From assembly GCA_002343485.1 (NCBI GenBank), contig DDST01000162.1, positions 11,016 to 22,989 on the forward strand: a stretch of DNA of 11,974 bases, given 5' to 3'. Each line of letters starts with the position of its first letter. The first letter of the stretch is position 1. A program made the position numbers and the translations under genes. The notes beneath the pieces are model-generated. The model searched no databases. It was given only the letters and a program-made list of their open reading frames with translations, and had not been told where the DNA came from. The DNA is from Proteobacteria bacterium UBA2383. GTDB lineage: Bacteria > Pseudomonadota > Gammaproteobacteria > Competibacterales > Competibacteraceae. Of this stretch, positions 6,251-11,974 are shown piece after piece.

Positions 6251-8290
6251 TCAGGCGGTAATCCCGCTGAGCCGCAACAACGGTTCAATTTGCGGCTCCC
6301 GCCCCCGGAATTCGACAAAACTGGCCAGCGCCGGCCGCGAGCCACCCGCTTCCAGAACACTTTTCCGGAAACGCGCCCCCGTCGCTGCATCGAAAATCCC
6401 GTTCTCTTCGAAGGCGCTGAAGGCATCCGCCGACAGCACCTCCGCCCATTTGTAGCTGTAATAGCCCGCCGCGTAACCACCGGAAAAAATGTGAGTAAAG
6501 GCATTGGGAAAGCGGTTCCAGGCCGGTGGAATAATCACCGCCACCTGCTGCCGGACCTCATCCAATATCTCCAATACCCGCCCGCCGCGCTCCGGGTCGT
6601 ATTCACGGTGTAACCGGAAATCGAACAGGCTGAATTCCAGTTGCCGAACCAGAAATATGCCTGCTTGAAAGTGCTTGGCCGCCCGCATCCGCTGATACAG
6701 CGCCTCTGGTAATGGCTCGCCCGTTTGATAATGACCGGCCAGTAAATCCAGCGCCTCCCGCGACCAGCACCAGTTCTCCAGAAATTGACTCGGCAGTTCC
6801 ACTGCATCCCATTCCACGCCATGAATGCCAGCAACCGGGAGATAGTTGACCGTGGTCAACAGATGGTGCAAGCCATGGCCGAATTCGTGGAACATCGTCA
6901 GCACTTCGCTGTGGGTCAGCAGTGCGGGATCATCACCCACCGGCGCGGTAAAGTTGCACACCAGATACGCTGCCGGAGTGCGGATCGCATCGCCGATCCG
7001 CCGTCGCGCCAGACAACCATCCATCCACGCGCCGCCGCGTTTGTGAGGCCGGGCGTACAAATCCAGATAGAACCGCCCGCGCACATCACCCTGGGCATCC
7101 ACCATTTCATAAACCCGCACGTCGGGATGCCAGACCTCGACCCCTTCCACCGGGCGGATGATGATGCCGAACAACCGTTCCGCCACCGCGAACAAGCCAG
7201 GAAGAACCCGAGTGACTGGAAAATACGGTCGCAGTTCCTCTTGCGACAACTGATAACGGTGCTGGCGCAGCTTCTCCGAGTAATAGCCAATGTCCCAGGC
7301 TTCCAATGCGTCCACGCTAAACTGTGCATAGGCGAATTCCCGTAGCTCCTCCAATTCCCGTTGCGCTTGGGGACGGACGCGATGCGCCAGGTCGTAAAGA
7401 AAATCCAAAACCTGGTGGGGCGTATCCGCCATCTTGGTGGCTAGCGAATATTCGGTGTAATTATTGAAATCGAGTAATTGGGCCAATTCATGGCGCAGTG
7501 ACAGAATACGCTCCATCACTGGTCCGTTATCCCACTGTCCTGCCGTTGGTCCTTGATCGGAAGCGCGGGTACTGTAGGCGGCATACATTTCCCGCCGCAA
7601 CTCGCGGTCATCCGCGTAGTTCAGCACGGGCAGATAGGAGGGCAGCTCCAGGGTCAGCAGCCAGCCCTCCAGCCCTCGTTGCCGCGCCGTCTGCCGGGCC
7701 GAAGCACGCGCTGAATCCGGCAACCCGGCCAGTGCTGCCTCATCATTCACCTGCTTGGTCCATGCCTGCGTCGCGTCCAGCACGTTTTGTGCAAACTGAG
7801 CATTCAATTGCGTCAATTCCTGCATGATGACCTTATAGCGGTCGCGTTGCTCCGACGGCAACGCAATGCCCGATAATTTAAAGTCACGCAAAGCATCATC
7901 GATCACCTTGCATTGTGCCGCGTCGAGCCGGTCATATTCCGGGCTATCGGCGATGTGCTGGTAGGCGCGATAGAGTTTCTCGTGCTGACCCCGTTCAGTG
8001 TGGTAAGCACTGAGTTTTGGCAGACAAGCGTTATAGGCGGCGCGCAAGGCTTCAGAATCCAGGACGGCGTGCAGGTGATTGACTGGCGACCAGGTTTTAT
8101 TCAACCGGTCATCCAAATCCTCCAGCGATTCAATCAGACTCTCCCACGTCGGCTCCGTATTCGCGGCCAGTAACCGTTCCAGGTCCGTGCGATTGGCAGC
8201 CAGCCGTTCATCAATGGCCGGTTCAATGTGTTCCGGTTTGATGGCTTTATAGGAAGGCAGATCGGCAGCAGTGAGTAACGGGTTGATCAT
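6251..8290 (-). CDS. prlC: Oligopeptidase A (M3 zinc metallopeptidase)
   Basis: Cytoplasmic thimet-oligopeptidase-family enzyme that degrades short peptides, including cleaved signal peptides and protease products. The 679 residues match E. coli PrlC (680) along their whole length. The zinc site is HEFGH (468-472), with the third ligand E498 in VELPSQF; the conserved RGGAWMDGC (418-426), YLDLYAR and the C-terminal GGYAAGYYSY (604-613) motifs are present. The frame is open further upstream to 8380 and has an ATG at 8323, but MINPLLTAADLP at 8290 matches the family N-terminus and has AGGA (8301-8304) 10 bases ahead. That start also leaves a clean 23-base gap after the GIDE gene rather than an overlap. 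It is probably last in a lemA–GIDE–prlC operon. All key residues are intact. Confidence 0.95.
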   Translation of the reverse strand: MINPLLTAADLPSYKAIKPEHIEPAIDERLAANRTDLERLLAANTEPTWESLIESLEDLDDRLNKTWSPVNHLHAVLDSEALRAAYNACLPKLSAYHTERGQHEKLYRAYQHIADSPEYDRLDAAQCKVIDDALRDFKLSGIALPSEQRDRYKVIMQELTQLNAQFAQNVLDATQAWTKQVNDEAALAGLPDSARASARQTARQRGLEGWLLTLELPSYLPVLNYADDRELRREMYAAYSTRASDQGPTAGQWDNGPVMERILSLRHELAQLLDFNNYTEYSLATKMADTPHQVLDFLYDLAHRVRPQAQRELEELREFAYAQFSVDALEAWDIGYYSEKLRQHRYQLSQEELRPYFPVTRVLPGLFAVAERLFGIIIRPVEGVEVWHPDVRVYEMVDAQGDVRGRFYLDLYARPHKRGGAWMDGCLARRRIGDAIRTPAAYLVCNFTAPVGDDPALLTHSEVLTMFHEFGHGLHHLLTTVNYLPVAGIHGVEWDAVELPSQFLENWCWSREALDLLAGHYQTGEPLPEALYQRMRAAKHFQAGIFLVRQLEFSLFDFRLHREYDPERGGRVLEILDEVRQQVAVIIPPAWNRFPNAFTHIFSGGYAAGYYSYKWAEVLSADAFSAFEENGIFDAATGARFRKSVLEAGGSRPALASFVEFRGREPQIEPLLRLSGITA

Positions 8291-8313
8291 GGTTTGGAAA
8301 TCCTGGGTTTCTT

Positions 8314-9252
8314 TTAAAGCCATTTGAGCAGCAAGCTGGCCGCCAGCACGGCGGCCAACAAACAACCGGCGGCGCGCCATTGAAAATAACGGATCAGCCG
8401 GTCTTCCTCACGGAAAGCGGCGATAATAAAGGGCCGGGCTGGGTCGCCGGTGTCAGCCAGTAAATGGACTTCCGGTTCCAACGCCTGTTGCACCTGTTTC
8501 CGTCGAACCTGTTTCTCGGCAGCCCGCCGCGCCGCTTCCCATTCATCCGGATCGATCCGGCCATTGCGGCGGCGGTCAAACAGGTTCATTCGTTGCGGGT
8601 CACGCTTCCAGCGTTCCAGCAATTCCGCAACCTCCCGGTGCGTATCCGGCGCTTCGCGCAGACCGCCAACGGTCTGGAACCCGCCGATCGCGTGTAATTC
8701 TTCACCCGGCATAATACGTTGCTCGATATGGCGGTAGGCGGCACCGATGCCCCACAGTGCATGGGAGCGCACGCCGCTTTCACTGGCATACCAGACATCC
8801 CGGCGGGTCTTGACGAAGTGAGCGCCGTCAGGATTGATCACGCAACGCCCCGTGCCGTCATCCAGCAGGAACAAACTGTCGCTTTCGCCCGAATCAACCG
8901 GCCACCAGCGGCCGTTCGAGGAACGTTCCTCGATCTCATAGCAATACCAGACACAGGGCAGATGACTCAGCGGCGCCAGAACCGGCGGCCCTTCCATTAA
9001 CTGGGCACGGCCATAAAGTTCGACATACCCTTGGGGCGCGGAACGGATGCGGGCAATGGGCGTATCCGCCAATCGCCAAGCCCTTCGCCCAAAATACAAA
9101 GCCCCGTAAGATGCGATAATGACGGCCGCTAAGGCGAGCGCTGAAAACAGGAGCCGCTCCTCCGCTGAATCCATTCCCTGCCGCAGCAGGAGAAAACTGC
9201 CGAACCAAAGCGCACCAAACAACAGAAATCCTTTAACACCTGGATTGCGCAT
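8314..9252 (-). CDS. GIDE-domain membrane protein with EF-hand-like loop
   Basis: 312-residue inner-membrane protein. Hydrophobic segments lie at about 8-24, 33-55 and 293-309, leaving a large soluble middle. Residues 75-200 (YVELYGRAQLMEGPPVLAPL, then CVWYCYEIEER, LLDDGTGRCVINPDGA, and EQRIMPGEELHAIGGF) resemble the GIDE domain of the mitochondrial E3 ligase MULAN/MAPL. Databases therefore often label such bacterial proteins 'E3 ubiquitin ligase'. No RING finger exists here: there are only four cysteines (100, 104, 137, 297), so ligase activity is not supported. Residues 226-237 (D226, N230, G231, I233, D234, E237) form an EF-hand-like loop. It sits 18 bases after lemA and 23 before prlC. 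Its function is unknown; the domain call is from remembered family features. Confidence 0.75.
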   Translation of the reverse strand: MRNPGVKGFLLFGALWFGSFLLLRQGMDSAEERLLFSALALAAVIIASYGALYFGRRAWRLADTPIARIRSAPQGYVELYGRAQLMEGPPVLAPLSHLPCVWYCYEIEERSSNGRWWPVDSGESDSLFLLDDGTGRCVINPDGAHFVKTRRDVWYASESGVRSHALWGIGAAYRHIEQRIMPGEELHAIGGFQTVGGLREAPDTHREVAELLERWKRDPQRMNLFDRRRNGRIDPDEWEAARRAAEKQVRRKQVQQALEPEVHLLADTGDPARPFIIAAFREEDRLIRYFQWRAAGCLLAAVLAASLLLKWL

Positions 9253-9270
9253 GGGCGCGCCCCGTTGGAA

Positions 9271-9843
9271 TCAACGAAACAACTGGGCAAGATCCACATC
9301 CTGCTTTTCCGGCTCCGTGAATTCCAGCAGACGCAACGGCCCGAAGTTGAACATCCGGGCGATCAGCACGTCAGGGAACTGCTCGATACGCACATTGTTC
9401 ATGTTCACGCTATCGTTGTAAAACTCCCGGCGGTCGGCGATCGCATTTTCCAAACCGGTGATGCGGGTTTCCAAGTGGCGGAAATTGTCGCTGGCCCGCA
9501 ATTCGGGGTAGGCCTCCGCCACGGCAAACAGGCGGCCTAATCCCAGCCGGAGTTGACTCTCGGCCTGGCCCAGGGCGGGCAAGTCCGTGTATTGCTGCGC
9601 CTCAGCCACTGCCTGGCGGGCGCGCATCACGGCCTCCAGCGTGTCGCGCTCATAGCGCATATAGTGTTTACAGGTCTCAACCAGTTTGGGCAACTCATCA
9701 TGACGTTGCTTGAGTAACACATCGATGTTGGACCAGGCCATGCCAGCGCTGTGTTTGAGATTGACCAGGCGGTTATAGATGACAATCACATACAGCACTA
9801 ACAAGATACCGGCGACTAAAAGAATGATAGCGAAGGGACTCAT
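9271..9843 (-). CDS. lemA: LemA family membrane-anchored protein
   Basis: 190-residue protein with one N-terminal membrane segment (about 5-23) followed by a long all-helical domain. The family signature is clear: YNRLVNLKHSAGMAWSNIDV (24-43), then LLKQRHDELPKLVETCKHYM, and a C-terminal FYNDSVNMNN with RIEQFPDVLIARMFNF. This length and these motifs are standard. LemA proteins are widespread and of unknown biochemical role; they often pair with envelope proteases or TPM-domain proteins. It is the first gene of a minus-strand unit with the GIDE gene and prlC. The upstream region shares a control region with the divergent lysE-family gene. No strong ribosome site is visible (GAG 5-7 bases upstream). 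Family assignment is secure; function is not. Confidence 0.9.
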   Translation of the reverse strand: MSPFAIILLVAGILLVLYVIVIYNRLVNLKHSAGMAWSNIDVLLKQRHDELPKLVETCKHYMRYERDTLEAVMRARQAVAEAQQYTDLPALGQAESQLRLGLGRLFAVAEAYPELRASDNFRHLETRITGLENAIADRREFYNDSVNMNNVRIEQFPDVLIARMFNFGPLRLLEFTEPEKQDVDLAQLFR

Positions 9844-9882
9844 GGCTCAGGGAGTAGACGGCAGGTCAGTGGTTTTAAGTAA

Positions 9883-9888
9883 AGTATA
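9883..9888 (-). promoter_or_regulatory. Candidate -10 hexamer for lemA
   Basis: On the minus strand this reads TATACT (5/6 to TATAAT), 39 bases before the lemA start. The -35 region is poor (TTCCGC at 19 bases spacing). The plus strand of nearly the same bases reads TATAGC (9885-9890), which could serve the divergent exporter gene. Confidence 0.35.
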
Positions 9889-9889
9889 G

Positions 9890-9904
9890 CCTGGTTAGAC
9901 CAGG
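9890..9904. promoter_or_regulatory. Perfect inverted repeat CCTGGT-TAG-ACCAGG, possible operator
   Basis: A 6-bp perfect dyad with a 3-base centre sits in the 90-base divergent gap between lemA and the exporter gene. It directly abuts the lemA -10 candidate and would lie in its spacer, a classic place for a repressor site. No adjacent regulator gene is present, so the binding protein is unknown. Confidence 0.35.
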
Positions 9905-9933
9905 AACGCGGAAAGCGTGAAGTGAGGTTGACG

Positions 9934-10554
9934 ATGCTGCTATGGTTCAAGGGAATGCTGATCGGATTGGCCATCGCTGCGCCCGTGGGGCCGATTGGCT
10001 TGTTGTGCATCCAGCGCACTTTGGTACGCGGGCGTTGGTCAGGGGTGTTATCTGGATTGGGCGCGGCCAGCGCCGATGCCTTATATGGTTGTATTGCTGG
10101 CTTTGGCTTGGCATCGTTGTCCGGGCTGCTACTCGCCTGGCAGATCGAGTTACAAATCGTAGGCGGGTTGTTTTTACTCTATCTGGGCTGGCAAACGTGG
10201 CAAACACCACCGGCCGCCGGGCAAGCCTTGGTGCGACCCACGCGCAGTGGATTGGCAGGCGATTATCTCTCTACCTTGGCGCTGACAGTGACCAATCCGG
10301 TGACTATTCTTGCGTTCCTGGGCATCTTCACGGGCCTGGGTCTGGCCGCTGAGGGCCAGGATTTTTTAGCGGCAGGTACGCTGGTGTCCGGGGTATTCGC
10401 CGGTTCGCTGCTCTGGTGGCTCCTGCTGGCCGGCGGAGTTGGCCTGCTGCGCGGACGGTTAAATTCAAAGAGACTACGCTGGATTAACGGTGTTTCGGGG
10501 TTGCTGATCGGCGGGTTCGGGGTTTGGGCGTTGCTGGCGGCACTTCAGGTTTGA
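9934..10554 (+). CDS. LysE/RhtB family amino-acid exporter
   Basis: 206-residue integral membrane protein with about six hydrophobic segments (roughly 4-25, 38-60, 70-88, 108-135, 145-170, 183-203). The hallmark GLAIAAPVGPIGLLCIQRTL (11-30) and the mid-protein TNPVTILAFLGIF (120-132) identify the LysE superfamily, whose members export amino acids or related metabolites by proton exchange. Substrate (lysine, arginine, homoserine, threonine or other) cannot be told. ATG at 9934 is preferred over an in-frame GTG at 9922 because GAGG (9924-9927) lies 6 bases before it and the hydrophobic N-terminus begins there; the GTG start would add four residues. Its last 71 bases overlap the 3' end of the convergent carbonic anhydrase gene, yet the final membrane segment encoded there looks normal. 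Confidence 0.9.
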   Translation: MLLWFKGMLIGLAIAAPVGPIGLLCIQRTLVRGRWSGVLSGLGAASADALYGCIAGFGLASLSGLLLAWQIELQIVGGLFLLYLGWQTWQTPPAAGQALVRPTRSGLAGDYLSTLALTVTNPVTILAFLGIFTGLGLAAEGQDFLAAGTLVSGVFAGSLLWWLLLAGGVGLLRGRLNSKRLRWINGVSGLLIGGFGVWALLAALQV

Positions 10555-11119
10555 TGGGAGCCGGATTGCTAGCCGCATCTGCCGATCCGGCCATTGCCCG
10601 ATGGCGATCCTTCAACCGTTGGTAGTTCTGGGCTGAGTATTCCAGAAATTCCAGTTCACGCTCGGTTAATGGACGGATTTGTTTGACAGGGCTGCCCACA
10701 TAGAGAAAGCCGCTTTCCAGCACCTTGCCGGGCGGCACGACGCTGCCAGCGCCGATGGTCACTCGTGATCGCACCACGGCCTTGTCCATAACAATCGCAC
10801 CCATGCCAATCAGACAGAAGTCCTCGATGGTACAGGCATGCAGAATCACCTTGTGTCCGACCGTGACATCATTCCCGATCAAAGTTGGCTGGCCGCCTGG
10901 GCAGAACCGGCTGTCGTGGGTCACATGGATGATGGTGCCATCCTGAATGCTGGTGCGGGCACCAATGCGAATGCTCTGAATATCACCGCGCACGACGCTC
11001 ATGGGCCAGATTGAACTGTCCTGGCCAATTTCGACATCGCCGATGACCAGAGCGGCGGTATCTACATAGGCAGTGGGATGGATATGGGGAGTGTGTTGCT
11101 CAAAAGGACGGATGGACAT
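10484..11119 (-). CDS. Gamma-class carbonic anhydrase-like protein (YrdA type)
   Basis: Left-handed beta-helix hexapeptide-repeat protein of the gamma carbonic anhydrase family; 211 residues against about 184 for E. coli YrdA. The repeats run from about 14 to 145. Likely metal ligands are H68 (HVTH), H89 (TVGH) and H94 (ILHACT), with R44/D46 in RGD and Q59 in SIQDG, as in archaeal Cam. GSPVKQIRPL (142-151) and a C-terminal helix to about 176 follow YrdA. After this comes a 35-residue Ala/Pro then Arg/Lys-rich tail not seen in E. coli YrdA. The last 23 residues of that tail are encoded antisense to the exporter gene. Enzymatic activity of YrdA-type members is unproven in many cases. The ribosome site is weak; the homologous N-terminus supports this start. 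Confidence 0.9.
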   Translation of the reverse strand: MSIRPFEQHTPHIHPTAYVDTAALVIGDVEIGQDSSIWPMSVVRGDIQSIRIGARTSIQDGTIIHVTHDSRFCPGGQPTLIGNDVTVGHKVILHACTIEDFCLIGMGAIVMDKAVVRSRVTIGAGSVVPPGKVLESGFLYVGSPVKQIRPLTERELEFLEYSAQNYQRLKDRHRAMAGSADAASNPAPIKPEVPPATPKPRTRRSATPKHR

Positions 11120-11190
11120 GACGGTTCGCAGTATTGAATGGTGAGTGAATAGTAGGGAGTCGCCGATTTTACCGGTTTGTCGTTGACCAT

Positions 11191-11204
11191 GCGGTTTTAA
11201 CCGC
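11191..11204. repeat. Short inverted repeat immediately after gor
   Basis: GCGGTT/AACCGC form a perfect 14-base palindrome-like stem directly abutting the gor stop codon. In the gor transcript no U-run follows (ATGGTCAACG), so intrinsic termination is doubtful. The 85-base gap 11120-11204 has no other feature I can support. Confidence 0.25.
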
Positions 11205-11974
11205 TCAGCGCATCGTTACCAATTCCTCAGCACTGGTAGGATGAATGGCAACGGTGTCGTCGAAATCGCGCTTGGTCGCACCCATGCGGATCGCCACCGC
11301 AAAGCCTTGCAGCATCTCATCCGCACTCTCGCCGATGATATGGCCACCGACGATCTTCTCCTCCGGACCGGCGCATACCAGTTTCATGATCATCGGCGGC
11401 TGGCGCGTGGTGAAAGCATGGTACATGGGGCGGAACCGGGTCTGATAAATCTTTACCGCGTCGCCGTATTGGCACCGGGCTTCTTCCTCGGTCAAGCCGA
11501 CCGTGCCGATGGGTGGATGCGTAAATATCACTGTCGGGATATTTTCGTAGGGCAAGCGCCGTTCCGGTTGCCCGCCGAATAACCGGTCAGCCAGCCGGCG
11601 GCCGGCGGCGATCGCGACCGGGGTCAGATGAAACCGCTCCGTCACATCGCCAATCGCGTAGATGCCAGGAATGTTGGTGTTCTGGTAAGGATCAGTAGGA
11701 ATGATGCCATTGGGCTGAACCGCTACCCCGGCGGCGGCCAGATTGAGCGTATCGGTGTTTGGTTCGCGACCGATGGCCCAAATCAGCGCATCGGCATGCA
11801 GGACGCTGGCTTGACCCTCGCAATGCACGCTGAGCACCCCCTTCGCCAACCGCGCCACTGCCCGCACTTGCGTCTGCGTCAGCACAGTAATGCCGTCCTC
11901 GCGCAACCGCTCCATCAGTTGTTCTCTCAGCATGGCGTCGAAAGGACGCAGCACCTGATCCTTGCGCACCAGCA
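11205..11974 (-). CDS. gor: Glutathione reductase, C-terminal part (cut by right window edge)
   Basis: Cytoplasmic FAD enzyme that reduces glutathione disulfide with NADPH. The 255 residues in the window correspond to roughly the last 57% of the 450-residue E. coli Gor. VRKDQVLRPFD at the edge keeps the two arginines (E. coli R198 and R204) that bind the NADPH 2'-phosphate. IWAIGREPNTD and the FAD-binding GIYAIGDV follow, then the dimerisation domain from IPTVIFTHPPIGTVGLTEEEA. The C-terminus HPTSAEELVTMR holds the catalytic His-Glu pair of the neighbouring subunit's active site. Matches such as QNTNIPGIYA and MGATKRDFDDTVAIHPT separate it from lipoamide and mercuric reductases. The redox-active CxxxxC pair and the start lie outside the window; the GTG at 11969 is internal, not a start. 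Confidence 0.94.
   Translation of the reverse strand, partial: LVRKDQVLRPFDAMLREQLMERLREDGITVLTQTQVRAVARLAKGVLSVHCEGQASVLHADALIWAIGREPNTDTLNLAAAGVAVQPNGIIPTDPYQNTNIPGIYAIGDVTERFHLTPVAIAAGRRLADRLFGGQPERRLPYENIPTVIFTHPPIGTVGLTEEEARCQYGDAVKIYQTRFRPMYHAFTTRQPPMIMKLVCAGPEEKIVGGHIIGESADEMLQGFAVAIRMGATKRDFDDTVAIHPTSAEELVTMR

Noticed and set aside
6143..6613. 156-residue open frame on plus at the convergent gap
   Set aside because: Most of it is antisense to the conserved 3' end of prlC, and its residues are Arg/Pro-rich with no domain. The high GC content explains the open frame.
6785..7345. 186-residue open frame on plus within prlC
   Set aside because: Antisense to the zinc-binding region of prlC; a shadow frame.
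11120..11204. Intrinsic terminator for gor
   Set aside because: The stem at 11191-11204 is short and no U-run follows in the gor transcript; kept only as an inverted repeat.
1..11974. Defence island, mobile element, CRISPR or phage content
   Set aside because: No transposase, integrase, repeat array, toxin-antitoxin or nuclease gene is visible, and all long frames match housekeeping or widespread families.

Overview
This window looks like an ordinary stretch of core chromosome from a gammaproteobacterium. The evidence is a rhlB–trxA–rho cluster with rhlB divergent from trxA-rho, as in E. coli, together with close matches to enterobacterial/pseudomonad Rho, thioredoxin, RhlB, PilU, oligopeptidase A, YrdA-type gamma carbonic anhydrase and glutathione reductase. 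Base composition is moderately GC-rich and even across the genes. I see no insertion sequence, prophage, integrase, CRISPR array, tRNA or rRNA. A genus cannot be named safely; a type IV pilus-bearing free-living lineage such as Chromatiales or Competibacteraceae is only a guess.

Layout. (1) Positions 1-1125, minus strand: the N-terminal half of rho (cut by the left edge), a 192-base leader with an extended -10 candidate and a very C-rich transcript, then trxA. (2) Positions 1383-6105, plus strand: rhlB, a gamma-glutamyltransferase-family gene, pilU and a YqaB-type HAD phosphatase, with gaps of 12, 41 and 2 bases, so probably one transcription unit. (3) Positions 6106-6250: a convergent intergenic gap with one hairpin. 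(4) Positions 6251-9843, minus strand: lemA, a GIDE-domain membrane protein and prlC, in that transcription order, with gaps of 18 and 23 bases. (5) Position 9844 onward: a divergent control region with a perfect inverted repeat, then a LysE-family exporter on plus. The exporter's 3' end overlaps the tail of a gamma carbonic anhydrase gene on minus by 71 bases. (6) The right edge holds the C-terminal part of gor on minus.

Functional themes are RNA turnover and transcription termination (Rho, RhlB), thiol redox (thioredoxin, glutathione reductase, a possible gamma-glutamyl hydrolase), pilus retraction (PilU), and membrane or peptide turnover (LemA, GIDE protein, oligopeptidase A).

I do not find a clearly new multi-gene system. 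The points most worth a second look are the lemA–GIDE–prlC unit, with an EF-hand-like loop in the GIDE protein; the gamma-glutamyltransferase homologue that lacks both a signal peptide and the usual substrate-binding arginine; and the tail-to-tail overlap of the exporter and carbonic anhydrase genes.
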